From JAYSYM01 sp964543475 (GTDB taxonomy: Bacteria > Bdellovibrionota > Bdellovibrionia > Bdellovibrionales > JAMPXM01), in NCBI GenBank assembly GCA_964543475.1, contig CAZIYJ010000013.1, positions 1 to 64,000 of the forward strand: a stretch of DNA of 64,000 nucleotides, given 5' to 3'. The notes under the pieces were generated by a model. It saw only the letters and a program-made list of their open reading frames with translations. It did not search any database and had not been told where the DNA came from. Of the stretch, positions 26,415 to 35,159 are shown in pieces (within the stretch, counting starts at the first letter, position 1; each line of letters begins with the position of its first letter). Made by a program: the position numbers and the translations under genes.

Positions 26415-28067
26415 ATGATTGCGCAGCAGCTTCTTGAATCGACCGCATTAATATTTATTTTCGCGTTTGCGGCTTCACTCATACGCGCAAAATTTCTTTC
26501 GCTTATTGGCCGCTGGAACGATCTCATCATTGGTCTCACCTATGCCGCGATCACCGTCTTCGGCATGACAAGCCCACTCGTAATTTCTGAAGGAGTTCGC
26601 TACGACGCTCGCTCAGCGTTTATCGGAGTCGTGGCCCTGTGCTACGGCCTTCGACCAACGATTGTGGCAGCAGCGATTCCCATAGTGTTTCGGATTTGGG
26701 TGGGCGGAATCGGTGTCATTCCCGGAGTTCTATCGATTACCGCAAGCGCAGTCATCGGCCTTTGGCTCTACACATACTTCTTAAAAAAGCCTCGTCTACC
26801 TTCATGGCTCGAGATGTTTGGTATCGGCACTATCTTTGCTGCGAGTGCACTCGTCTGGACGGCTCTTCTTCCACAAGAGATACGCGATACAATTTTATTT
26901 GATAATGGTTTTTCAATTGTCGGCATTCACATCTTAGCTACCATGATTTTTGGCGGCCTAGAGTACGAAAACCAAAAATCAATTAGAAATCGCCAATCGG
27001 CAATAGAGCGTGACCATCTATTGAGAACCGCAGAGAAAGTAGCTGAACTTGGCTTTTTGTTTGTTAATCTCAAAACTCAAAAAGTAAGAGCGTCTGCTTC
27101 TCTACAAGAAATGCTTCAGCTAAAAAACAATTATGACTTTACCTCGCGTGAACTAGTAGACGTCAAAGTTGCTAAAATCGATCACTACAAAACTACTCGA
27201 CATTTTAGTTCTTCTGAAGTCGTCGGGTCTGAAATTGTCTTTCGTATGCCGCGGGCTGCAGATCACGACAGAATTTTTTCGTCTCGGTACATATGTAATC
27301 GCAGCTTTGGTGCAAATGAAGAAGCCGTCTTTTTGGTATTAGATCTCACCGAAAAACAGACGTTACTTGAAAAAGCATCGCACTCAGCTCGCCTAGCGAC
27401 TCTCGGGGAAACGGCTTCAAAGATCAGTCACGAAATCGTTAACCCATTAACTGCTGCCCTGCTGTTAAACGAGCGCTTACGAAATTTGGTGAACAAGCAG
27501 CCAGCTCCGGACCAAGAGCTAATTTCACTTACAAATCGGCTTGAAAATCGACTTGATTCAACACTTCATTTAGTTCGAACAATTTCGGGGTTCTCTCGAG
27601 CAAAACCCGAACATTTCGGACCACAGCACATTCACGAAGATATAATTATCGCTCTTGAGCTTTTTCAGGACATCGTTGGGGGCCGCGAGATTTACACAAG
27701 TGTTGACCTCATCGCGACAAATGATCTGGTCACTGCATCGCCTCTGCACATTCAACAAATTCTTCTGAACCTTTTAAGCAATGCGCGCGATGCGCTCGAA
27801 AGTTCACCCGAACCTAAGATCGAAGTAAAAACCTATAACGAAGACAACTTTCTTGTTATCGAAGTAAACGACAATGGTCCCGGCATCGCAGAAGGCACAC
27901 GCAAAAAGATCTTTGAACCCTTCTTTACTACCAAAGAACGCGGTCGTGGCACTGGCCTTGGCCTAAGCATCGTTCAATCTTTAGTTTCTGAAATGAAGGG
28001 TGTTATTGCGACAAACGAACGCCAAAAGGGAACTTCGTTTATCTTGAAGTTTCCAATCGCAGATTAA
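26415..28067 (+). CDS. Sensor histidine kinase with 5TM (LytS/YhcK-type) input domain
   Basis: A 550-residue kinase. Residues 1-180 hold five to six helices of the 5TMR-LYT type ([48 protein letters not shown]). A PAS-like linker spans about 200-310. The HisKA helix has [18 protein letters not shown] with the phosphorylated His near residue 339. The catalytic domain shows [12 protein letters not shown] (N box), [10 protein letters not shown] (G1), [20 protein letters not shown] (F and G2). No receiver domain and no adjacent response regulator gene, so it is an orphan kinase. The stop codon overlaps the convergent 80-residue gene by 4 bases. No clear ribosome site precedes the ATG. The sensed ligand is unknown. 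Confidence 0.88.
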   Translation: MIAQQLLESTALIFIFAFAASLIRAKFLSLIGRWNDLIIGLTYAAITVFGMTSPLVISEGVRYDARSAFIGVVALCYGLRPTIVAAAIPIVFRIWVGGIGVIPGVLSITASAVIGLWLYTYFLKKPRLPSWLEMFGIGTIFAASALVWTALLPQEIRDTILFDNGFSIVGIHILATMIFGGLEYENQKSIRNRQSAIERDHLLRTAEKVAELGFLFVNLKTQKVRASASLQEMLQLKNNYDFTSRELVDVKVAKIDHYKTTRHFSSSEVVGSEIVFRMPRAADHDRIFSSRYICNRSFGANEEAVFLVLDLTEKQTLLEKASHSARLATLGETASKISHEIVNPLTAALLLNERLRNLVNKQPAPDQELISLTNRLENRLDSTLHLVRTISGFSRAKPEHFGPQHIHEDIIIALELFQDIVGGREIYTSVDLIATNDLVTASPLHIQQILLNLLSNARDALESSPEPKIEVKTYNEDNFLVIEVNDNGPGIAEGTRKKIFEPFFTTKERGRGTGLGLSIVQSLVSEMKGVIATNERQKGTSFILKFPIAD

Positions 28068-28306
28068 GCAATAAACCCAGCACGCATAGCAGTTTGGGTT
28101 CTTACGTAGTAACCGCCGCCGACTCGAACAACATCGAACTCGATCTTTCGTCCAAGGCAAGTATCTGTAATTCCTCTGGGCTCAAGAATGAAGTGAGCGA
28201 GGTTTTGCTGTTTTGCGAGTTCGAAGACTGAACCCTGAATCTGACGAGCAGAAGCTGTGTTCGGAACAATCAAAAGCGCGGTTATTAAATGCACGAGGCG
28301 TTTCAT
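28064..28306 (-). CDS. Small secreted protein, unknown function
   Basis: Encodes 80 residues. A signal peptide (LVHLITALLIVPNTASA) leaves a mature protein of about 60 residues with one Cys and a VVRVGGGYYVRTQTAMRAG segment. No known motif. It is convergent with the sensor kinase gene and shares 4 bases with its end; the ribosome site is weak (CCTGAG near the ATG). Real but of unknown role; the probability of being a gene rests mainly on the clean signal peptide and gap-filling position. Confidence 0.5.
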   Translation of the reverse strand: MKRLVHLITALLIVPNTASARQIQGSVFELAKQQNLAHFILEPRGITDTCLGRKIEFDVVRVGGGYYVRTQTAMRAGFIA

Positions 28307-28410
28307 GCTCAGGTACTAGAGCAAACGCAGGTCCAGCTTAAAATCAACGTAGTAAAATTAAGGTAATTGGCTATGAACAATTTGCATAGCCAGCATCAAT
28401 ACGGAACCAG

Positions 28411-29316
28411 TTAGAACTGAGATTTCTCTGGTGTGGCAGCCTTTTCCCAAGCCGCAACTGTCTCAGAAACCCAAGAGAAATAGGCCGGAAGATAAGTGTA
28501 TCCAGAGAACTGTCGGCAAGAGTCAGAGGGATCGTTGAGTCCGCGGCTGGTGATCCCGAACATCTTTAGAGAGTCACCGATTTTAACGTAAGCCGGTCCA
28601 CCTGAATCCCCGTGGCAAGCGCCACGTCCTTCAGTTTGATCGAAGCTGACTTCAGTTTCACTAAACACCGCATTTGCTACTTTGATGTCGACCTTACGAA
28701 GAATCGTTTCATCTTTGTCGCCAGGCTTTTGTTCAGAGTAAGGCTTTGTGATTCCGTAACCAGCAAGAGTAACCGTTGAGCCGTTTTGAATATAGCGGCC
28801 GTCTTTAAGTAACTCAGCCGGAACGAAACCGACTGGAGCGCTTTGCTTTATCTTTATTAAAGCGATGTCGCCCCAATTTTTGTACTCATCCATAGCCATG
28901 AAAATCTTCTGCTCGCGCTCTTCACCTGGAAGAGTTACGTCGATGATCTTTTGAAGGATTTTTTCGATTTCTTCCATCGCCTCAGTGTAACGGTTATGAC
29001 CTTTTGATTCTAAGGCTGCAATTTTTTGAGCCGCCTTAAGATCTAAGCCGAACAAAACCGAGAGGTAGCCTTTACCGCTTTGAACACAGTGAGCGGCCGT
29101 TAGAATTATATTCTTTGAAAGCAAAGTTCCGGTACAAACTCCACCCTGAAAAGTATCGATAATTGCTACAGTCGACTTGGCAATCACATCAGTCGCAATT
29201 ACCGGCTCGCCACCAAGAATTTGAGGAGTCTGACTATCAACTTTCAAAACTGGCTCAATGGCAGGAGCACAAGCCGTCAACGAAAGCGCCATGAAACCGA
29301 GCAAAAACTTGTTCAT
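28411..29316 (-). CDS. Trypsin-like serine protease, lipoprotein
   Basis: A 301-residue protein with a canonical lipobox (LLGFMALSLTAC, Cys17), in contrast to the FQNC lipoproteins nearby. The chymotrypsin fold begins at ILGGEPV; catalytic residues lie in LTAAHC (His), GDIALIKI (Asp) and GRGACHGDSGGPAY (Ser). The Asp in the segment before the catalytic Ser, and GRGACHGDSGG itself, fit trypsin-like specificity, though the specificity pocket was not modelled. The chosen ATG has GGAGG 6 bases upstream, whereas the longer frame begins with 18 residues that precede the signal peptide. It is a single gene. Likely anchored to a membrane and acting on extracellular or periplasmic proteins. Confidence 0.9.
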   Translation of the reverse strand: MNKFLLGFMALSLTACAPAIEPVLKVDSQTPQILGGEPVIATDVIAKSTVAIIDTFQGGVCTGTLLSKNIILTAAHCVQSGKGYLSVLFGLDLKAAQKIAALESKGHNRYTEAMEEIEKILQKIIDVTLPGEEREQKIFMAMDEYKNWGDIALIKIKQSAPVGFVPAELLKDGRYIQNGSTVTLAGYGITKPYSEQKPGDKDETILRKVDIKVANAVFSETEVSFDQTEGRGACHGDSGGPAYVKIGDSLKMFGITSRGLNDPSDSCRQFSGYTYLPAYFSWVSETVAAWEKAATPEKSQF

Positions 29317-29451
29317 CGATCCTCCAACAAAATCAGATTCGAAAACATACAGCGAATTTAAATGTGCCAAAATGGAACCATGTCATATTTAAATTGCGCG
29401 CTGCGGTCCACCAAGAAATGCGGGCCCCTCAAAAAAAACGCTGATTCTTCT

Positions 29452-29593
29452 AAAGGTTTAAGGACCTTAGGCAGTCAGCTTAGTAATTGAGCTGTGGGTG
29501 CAGAGATTACAGGGCAGGAGCTGCCCAAACACTAGGCAAATTGCAAACTGGATTGGTGCGGTTGCATGTCAGTGCTCAGACCTTTAAACCTTT
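29452..29593. ncRNA. Candidate structured RNA with closing stem (strand unknown)
   Basis: The gap before the 192-residue secreted-protein gene contains a set of inverted repeats nested in one closing helix. AAAGGTTTA (29452-29460) pairs exactly with TAAACCTTT (29585-29593), extended by AGG/CCT after a one-base bulge. Inside are GGGCAG-GAG-CTGCCC (29512-29526), CAGCT/AGCTG (29476-29480 with 29490-29494) and TGCAA/TTGCA (29542-29546 with 29562-29566). A 142-base element with this layout could be a small RNA or a leader for the next gene, which starts 7 bases later without a ribosome site. It matches no riboswitch I know. Confidence 0.35.
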
Positions 29594-29599
29594 GAGCCT

Positions 29600-30178
29600 A
29601 TGCAGATTTCTTTGCGGTCACTAACAGTAGTTCTGTCGTTTGTTTCGCTCAGCACTTTTGCGGCTGAGTTACCTACTCCGCAAGTTCCGAACCCTGAGGC
29701 GTTCCGCGGATGGACAATTAAGCCCTACGATATCGATAAACTTGATTTCGCAAAGGTCAAAACGAAAACGTTCGCGTGCGCAGATACTCTTTTAATACCT
29801 TTAAGTGCCGATCAGTCGACAAAGAAATATCATAAATATGTCGTCGGCTCTTACGACCATTCAAAACTTAAAGGCGACTCTGAAGCCTGCGTTACCTCGT
29901 CGGTAACTGGCTACTGTCTTCGCGGCGACACAATTCAATACACGATCATGTCTGACACCTTTAAAGATAGCTGCGGAAACACTTACCGCGCATTTTGGGA
30001 AGTATTGTTCCTTACCAAGAATGAAAGCATGGGAACGCTTTGTTCGTTAGGCCGTACATTTTATGAAAAAGCCGATGCTCAATTCCCAGGTGAAACCGAG
30101 ATTGGTCCAACCTACCCCGTCGAAGCAAATCGCTTTCTCTTTGTTACTGAATTATTTGCGACTGATCTTAAAAAATAA
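29600..30178 (+). CDS. Secreted protein, unknown function
   Basis: Encodes 192 residues. A signal peptide (LTVVLSFVSLSTFAAE) is followed by a mature domain with six Cys, likely forming disulfides (FACAD, SEACVTS, GYCLRGD, DSCGNT, TLCSLG). No recognised family. The ATG lacks a Shine-Dalgarno sequence; the preceding 140 bases can fold into a multi-stem structure. It overlaps the 3' end of the convergent DUF4336-like gene by 11 bases. Probably periplasmic or extracellular. Confidence 0.65.
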   Translation: MQISLRSLTVVLSFVSLSTFAAELPTPQVPNPEAFRGWTIKPYDIDKLDFAKVKTKTFACADTLLIPLSADQSTKKYHKYVVGSYDHSKLKGDSEACVTSSVTGYCLRGDTIQYTIMSDTFKDSCGNTYRAFWEVLFLTKNESMGTLCSLGRTFYEKADAQFPGETEIGPTYPVEANRFLFVTELFATDLKK

Positions 30179-30824
30179 ATCCGCGCTCAGCCAGAGCACC
30201 CATCAATAAGCGTTTTCCATCTCCCTGAACATTATTTCCGTGGGCTAGCGCCAGATTTTCAATTTCGAATTTAAGAACCTTTTCGATCGACAAACGAAAC
30301 TTCGATTTATCTGTGATTGCTACTTTCCAAAGGCGACTCATCGCAAGCCCATTGTAAGTTCCCATAATACTAAAAATGATTTTCGCAGCTAGCCCCGGTG
30401 GCCGCACAACATTGAAGAGTAAATCTGTAACCACTAAAGTTTTCGAAGGTAAATGAAAGAAGAGATGTTCGCTCAATTTTGAAGCTCCGTCGATCGGGAG
30501 AACCTTGATTTCCTCGATCGGCCACTTACTTTCACCAAGTACATGGGTCCATGGCACTTCGGGGCGCTTCTTCTCTAACCCAGGCACTCGCCAGAGCCGC
30601 GCACTCGGAAATATTTTTTGCGCATCCAATATGAACAAGTGATGAATATCGCTTGGAGCAACAATGTCAGTGACGTTAAATTGCTTAAGTGAGTGAACTT
30701 GAGCTTCGTTGAAATTAATTGGCGAAATTAGAACTGCACCGTCTTTGTGCGGAAGCAAGGTCGAACGAATGGGAAACTCAACCAAGCCAACTTTTGTACT
30801 GGATTCGAAATAAAGTGGATTCAT
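30168..30824 (-). CDS. DUF4336-like metallo-hydrolase-fold protein
   Basis: A 218-residue protein. FPIRSTLLPHKDGAVLISPI, DIVAPSDIHHLFILDAQKIF, KTLVVTDLLFNV and ENLALAHGNNV match the DUF4336 family, which has a metallo-beta-lactamase-like fold but lacks the full HxHxDH metal site. Here DIHHLF occupies the corresponding region. The function of this family is unknown. The start codon region overlaps the divergent HrpB gene by about 10 bases, and the 3' end overlaps the secreted-protein gene on the other strand, so it fills its space tightly. Confidence 0.7.
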   Translation of the reverse strand: MNPLYFESSTKVGLVEFPIRSTLLPHKDGAVLISPINFNEAQVHSLKQFNVTDIVAPSDIHHLFILDAQKIFPSARLWRVPGLEKKRPEVPWTHVLGESKWPIEEIKVLPIDGASKLSEHLFFHLPSKTLVVTDLLFNVVRPPGLAAKIIFSIMGTYNGLAMSRLWKVAITDKSKFRLSIEKVLKFEIENLALAHGNNVQGDGKRLLMGALAERGFIF

Positions 30825-33322
30825 CAGACAAGTATCTTCAGTCTTTACCTATTGATCAATATCTGGCTCAGATCGTCGAGTCTCTTGAATCTCATTCAAA
30901 CCTTGTTCTCACCGCTTCTCCGGGAGCAGGCAAAACCACTCGTCTCCCGCCTGCAATTGTAAATTCAAATCTATTAAAAGGACAAATCGCAATCATGCTT
31001 GAGCCGCGCAGGCTAGCAGCGCGAGCATCCGCGCAGCGAATTGCAACTGAACAAACGTGGCAGCTGGGGCAAGAAGTCGGATATCAGGTACGATTTGAAA
31101 ATCGCACAAGTTCAACTACGAAACTTCAAATATTGACCGAAGGCATTTTTGCACATCGTCTTCAAAACAATCCTGATCTCGACGGAATAGGTTGTTTGAT
31201 ACTCGACGAGTTTCACGAGCGAAGTGCACAAACAGATGTCGCGCTCGCCATGGCTCGTGAACTTCAACAACTCTCGCGTCCTGATTTAAAAATCATTGTG
31301 ATGTCGGCAACGCTTGAGACTTCTAGGTTAAGTGAGTTTCTTGGCGACTGTCCGATAATTTCAGTTCCAGGACTCCTTTATCCTGTCGAGACAATCTGGG
31401 ATCGCGAGCCTCAGACTCTGGTCACTCTGCCCGCCTTCTACAAAAGAGTCAGTGAGGCGATTCACGAACTCGTGAGTGGTGCTCGACCCAGCAGCGGCAG
31501 CATTCTCGTCTTCTTGCCAGGCGCAGGCGAAATTTCTCAGGTGCGCCGAATGATTGAAGGCTATTGTCAGTCAAAAAATGTTTCAGTTCATGAACTTCAC
31601 GGTTCACTCTCATTAGAAAAGCAAACTGAAGTTCTCCGGCCCACATCACAACGTAAAGTTATCTTGTGCACGAACATCGCCGAGAGCTCGCTCACAGTAC
31701 CCGGAGTTGCAACCGTCATCGACACTGGACTTGCTAAGGTACTACGGCAAGAGGGAGCGGGCTTTGCACGATTAAGCCTTTCGCGAATAAGTCAGTTCTC
31801 GGCAACTCAACGAGCCGGAAGAGCAGGACGCGAAATGAAGGGATACAATTATCGGCTTTGGAATAAACAAGACGAGGCGTCAATGCCGGAGGCTGAAGCA
31901 CCTGAGCTTCTTCGAAGCGACCTAGCCGATACAGTTTTGTTACTAAGCCGTCTCGGCATTTCGGATCCCAAAACATTTTCTTGGTTTGAGCGACCGTTTG
32001 ATAAAAACTTGGATGCAGCGGTGAAGTTGCTAAAGCGACTAAATGCAGTTGATCCGAATGGACAAATTACTGAGACCGGCAAAAAACTCTCTCGTTGGCC
32101 AACCCACCCTCGAATTGCAGCGATGCTTGAACGCTCCATCGAAATTGGCTGTGTAAAACTTGGAGCGCAAGTCGCAGCACTCCTCTCCGAGAAAGATATT
32201 TTTGATGGCTCAAACCTTCACTCTTTCGCTCAATCAGACTCCGATCTCGTTGCAAGAATCTATTCGCTCGAGCGCCAAGATCCACCAGAGTTTTTCAAAC
32301 GCGCTGTAAAACAGTTTGAACAGCTGGCAAGCGCTGTATCCAAGCCAAGTAAGCTTTCAATCGAAGACAATCTTGAAGAAATTTTATTAGCCGGATTCAG
32401 TGATCGCTTAGCTTGGAGGAGAAAACAAGGTGAACCAAGAGCAAAACTGATCACTGGCGAAGGTGTTCGTCTACATGATTCAAGTCTTACGAAAAATGCT
32501 TCGCTGTTTTTGTGCCTAGATGCAACTTCACCTCGAGGCTCAAATGAGATCACCATAACTAAAGCCACGCCTATTTCAGCTGAGCGAATTAAGTTTAAGT
32601 TTAAAACTGAAATCAAACAAATCAGACGTACTGACTTCGATTCTGATACTGGTCAACTAGTCACCGAAGAATTCTTGGCGCTAGAAGAGTTGCCCCTTGA
32701 GGCCCCGAAACGCCGAGGTGCAACACTCGAAGAAGCGACATCGATGTTGCCTCACCTTTTTGTCAAGCAATGGGAAAAGATTTTAAGTGAACACGAAGAC
32801 TCACGCAGGTGGATCGAGCGAATTGAGTTTGCTCGGCTACACTTGTCAGAACTTGAATGGCCATTGATCGACGACGTTTTTAAGTTGTCATTAGCAGAAT
32901 CTTTTATGATGGGCGAAAAATCTTTAGACGAAGCACTCAAGAAAGACTTAACTCCTTATTTAAATATGATGCTCTCAAGCGAGCAGCAAAAAGCATTGAG
33001 TCTACAAATCCCTGAAGGTTTTAATATTCCCTCTGGTCGATTTGTAAAAGTCGACTACAGCGCTCAAGGGCAACCCACTATCGAGGCAAGGCTCCAAGAG
33101 TTTTTTGGCTGGATGGATTCGCCAACGATTGCGAATGGAAAAGTAAAAATTCGAGTTCAGCTGCTTGGCCCCAATTATCGGCCGGTGCAAATCACTTCTG
33201 ACCTAAAAGGCTTCTGGAGTTCAAGTTACCAAGAAGTGAGAAAAGAACTGCGAGCGCGCTACCCTAAACATGATTGGCCCGAGAATCCGTTAGTAGCAAT
33301 TGCCAAGCAAAGATTTAAATAG
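30815..33322 (+). CDS. hrpB: ATP-dependent helicase HrpB
   Basis: A DEAH-type RNA-helicase-like protein of about 835 residues. Near the start LPIDQYLAQIVESL and LTASPGAGKTTRLPP (Walker A) are typical of HrpB. ILDEFHERS is the DEAH-box variant, MSATLE motif III, NIAESSLTVPGV motif V and QRAGRAGRE motif VI. The helicase-associated and HrpB C-terminal domains follow (FEQLA, LLAGFSDRLAWRR, GEGVRLHDSS, and WPTHPRIAAM). Its cellular role in most bacteria is not settled. I chose the GTG at 30815, which gives the usual HrpB N-terminus; the longer frame starting at TTG 30719 would overlap the divergent gene by over 100 bases. The end overlaps the convergent Lon-N gene by 8 bases. Confidence 0.92.
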   Translation: MDSSDKYLQSLPIDQYLAQIVESLESHSNLVLTASPGAGKTTRLPPAIVNSNLLKGQIAIMLEPRRLAARASAQRIATEQTWQLGQEVGYQVRFENRTSSTTKLQILTEGIFAHRLQNNPDLDGIGCLILDEFHERSAQTDVALAMARELQQLSRPDLKIIVMSATLETSRLSEFLGDCPIISVPGLLYPVETIWDREPQTLVTLPAFYKRVSEAIHELVSGARPSSGSILVFLPGAGEISQVRRMIEGYCQSKNVSVHELHGSLSLEKQTEVLRPTSQRKVILCTNIAESSLTVPGVATVIDTGLAKVLRQEGAGFARLSLSRISQFSATQRAGRAGREMKGYNYRLWNKQDEASMPEAEAPELLRSDLADTVLLLSRLGISDPKTFSWFERPFDKNLDAAVKLLKRLNAVDPNGQITETGKKLSRWPTHPRIAAMLERSIEIGCVKLGAQVAALLSEKDIFDGSNLHSFAQSDSDLVARIYSLERQDPPEFFKRAVKQFEQLASAVSKPSKLSIEDNLEEILLAGFSDRLAWRRKQGEPRAKLITGEGVRLHDSSLTKNASLFLCLDATSPRGSNEITITKATPISAERIKFKFKTEIKQIRRTDFDSDTGQLVTEEFLALEELPLEAPKRRGATLEEATSMLPHLFVKQWEKILSEHEDSRRWIERIEFARLHLSELEWPLIDDVFKLSLAESFMMGEKSLDEALKKDLTPYLNMMLSSEQQKALSLQIPEGFNIPSGRFVKVDYSAQGQPTIEARLQEFFGWMDSPTIANGKVKIRVQLLGPNYRPVQITSDLKGFWSSSYQEVRKELRARYPKHDWPENPLVAIAKQRFK

Positions 33323-33962
33323 AGATCGTTGGATTGACTGGCCACTGCCGCTCACGACTTTCAACATAGGTTGAGAGCAATGACAGCCTTACGTTGATGT
33401 CGTTCACCTCTAGAAGCCGCTGTTGCGCTTCAGCGTCATGAATCATCAATGAACAAACGTAATTAACTTTTTCTTCTGGCTTGTCAATTTGGCTTAAGAA
33501 AAGATCAAGCCTCTCTCGATCATCAACATTCGAGTGAAGCCAAGTCACAAACTCTTTGTGAAACCGATTCAGCCGAAAAATATTTTCTTGATCAAGCTCG
33601 AGATTTTCTTCAATCCACTCGCCTTTGTGAATGAGGTATGGCTCTGGAGAATAGACGGGTCCTCCAAGCTTTACTTTTCCCGCCCCTTCAACAACGATCA
33701 ACATCGTGTCGTCTTTACGACGCTCTAAGACAGTAGGTCGGCCGACTCCAGCAGTTCGGCGAATTTGAACGTGCGAATCAAGATCAGAATTGAACCCATG
33801 AAGACGATAGTAGTCCGAGAATGCCAGAGCGATTAAAGAATTAGTTTGAACCGCATCGTCGATCATTTTGATATAACGAGGCTCAAAAATATTTAGTGGC
33901 TTCGCCGTAGACGGAAAAAACACCATCCCGGGCAAAGGAAAAACTGAAAAACTGGAGATCAT
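33315..33962 (-). CDS. Stand-alone Lon substrate-binding (N-terminal) domain protein
   Basis: A 215-residue protein containing only the Lon N-terminal (LON_substr_bdg) domain. FSVFPLPGMVFFPSTAKPL, NIFEPRYIKMI and VVEGAGKVKLGGPVY follow the conserved pattern, with a helical C-terminal half (FRLNRFHKEFVTWLHSNVDD). There is no ATPase or protease domain. Such short proteins are common, but their role is unclear. GAGGT is 6 bases before the ATG. It is convergent with hrpB. Confidence 0.88.
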   Translation of the reverse strand: MISSFSVFPLPGMVFFPSTAKPLNIFEPRYIKMIDDAVQTNSLIALAFSDYYRLHGFNSDLDSHVQIRRTAGVGRPTVLERRKDDTMLIVVEGAGKVKLGGPVYSPEPYLIHKGEWIEENLELDQENIFRLNRFHKEFVTWLHSNVDDRERLDLFLSQIDKPEEKVNYVCSLMIHDAEAQQRLLEVNDINVRLSLLSTYVESRERQWPVNPTISI

Positions 33963-34060
33963 CCGATAACCTCAATCTTTGGGGTGAATATGCATTTTTA
34001 CCCCTCTCTCTAAGTATCTTATCGAGAAGCCCAGAGTGCGAAGAAAGCGAAATTTAACTG

Positions 34061-35047
34061 TTAAGTTATCTTTTTATTTGAAAGATCGAGCGTGGCAGCG
34101 CGCGTGAGTCGGTCCCAGATCGCATCCCAAAATCCGCCCGTAAATGCCTCTGCTTTTATAACGTAAATCAGGTCAGCGCCTGACTCAACAGTGAGTCTCA
34201 TTTCGCTATACAGTTCGCGAGCTGCAAGTCTTGCCTCGTGCGAAAGGTTCAACTTTTTGGGTTGGCTAAAAGCTCTATTCAGCTTTGCCTCAACTTCTTT
34301 TTGCCAACTTTTTTTCAAGTTAGATTCTGAAAGAATAATTAATGGAACTTCAGGCATATAGTGATGTTCAAGATGGCCTGGCGAAGCTTGGCTGATACTT
34401 CGAATAATTTGGACTGGCTGTCCCCACTTCTTCAATTCTTCGGTGAGTGCTTCTTGAGTCACTGCTCCGGGACGAAGAATTTCGATCAGCTCATCGCTCA
34501 CTCGAATGACTGTGCTTTCGACGCCAACTTCACAAGCCCCACCGTCAAGCGTAAGAACATCCGGAAAAGCATCTCTTACATGTTCTGCGCGACTCGGGCT
34601 CGTTTTAGTAAACTTATTTGCGCTCGGCGCTGCCACTGGATGACCTAAACGTTTAATTACTTCAAGCGCCATGTCGTGTGCCGGCATTCGAATACCAACT
34701 GTGTCCAGACCCGAAGTAATAAGTGAGTTGACGTGTTTCTGTTTTGGCAAAATTAAAGTGAGTGGTCCCGGCCAAAATTTTCGCGCTAAATAGTCAGCTA
34801 GCGGTGACCAATTGGTCGTCAAACTTTGCGCCTGCTTGAACGTAGAGACATGGACAATCAGCGGATCAAAAAAAGGGCGCTCTTTAATTTCAAAGATTCT
34901 TTTAAGACCCTTTTCGCTTTCAATCGAAGCCGCGAGACCATAGACAGTTTCTGTGGGAAGGCCAATGACTTCACTACTTCGCAGTGCGAACACAGCCCGA
35001 TCTAGATCTGGCCGTAATGTGTGAAGTTGAGTTGGCTTGGTGCTCAT
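34061..35047 (-). CDS. tsaC: Threonylcarbamoyl-AMP synthase (TsaC/Sua5 with C-terminal SUA5 domain)
   Basis: A 328-residue enzyme that makes threonylcarbamoyl-AMP from Thr, bicarbonate and ATP for the t6A37 modification of tRNA. The YrdC-like domain covers about 1-205: GLPTETVYGLAASI, FWPGPLTLILPK, RMPAHDMALEVIK, PVAAPSANKFTKTSPS and STVIRV. A linker leads to a SUA5-type C-terminal domain (residues 235-325) with ARELYSEMRLTVESGADLIY and TGGFWDAIWDRLTRAAT. This length matches Sua5 rather than the short TsaC of E. coli. It is a single gene convergent with nothing immediate; 98 bases separate it from the Lon-N gene. Confidence 0.92.
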   Translation of the reverse strand: MSTKPTQLHTLRPDLDRAVFALRSSEVIGLPTETVYGLAASIESEKGLKRIFEIKERPFFDPLIVHVSTFKQAQSLTTNWSPLADYLARKFWPGPLTLILPKQKHVNSLITSGLDTVGIRMPAHDMALEVIKRLGHPVAAPSANKFTKTSPSRAEHVRDAFPDVLTLDGGACEVGVESTVIRVSDELIEILRPGAVTQEALTEELKKWGQPVQIIRSISQASPGHLEHHYMPEVPLIILSESNLKKSWQKEVEAKLNRAFSQPKKLNLSHEARLAARELYSEMRLTVESGADLIYVIKAEAFTGGFWDAIWDRLTRAATLDLSNKKIT

Positions 35048-35159
35048 TACCTAAAAGCTTACCACCAAGAATCCATCAAATGCTAGGTGTTGTCGTTTGC
35101 CATGCCTTACCTGCTGGCATAGTCTTGTGACCTGTCAAAGATAGCGCGAAAGGACATTC

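Noticed and set aside
29452..29593. 6S RNA, SRP RNA or cobalamin riboswitch identity for the folded element
   Set aside because: None of the conserved primary-sequence boxes of these RNAs could be matched, so it is left as an unassigned candidate.
30719..30814. Longer HrpB N-terminus from TTG 30719
   Set aside because: It would overlap the divergent DUF4336-like gene by more than 100 bases and adds residues not seen in the HrpB family.
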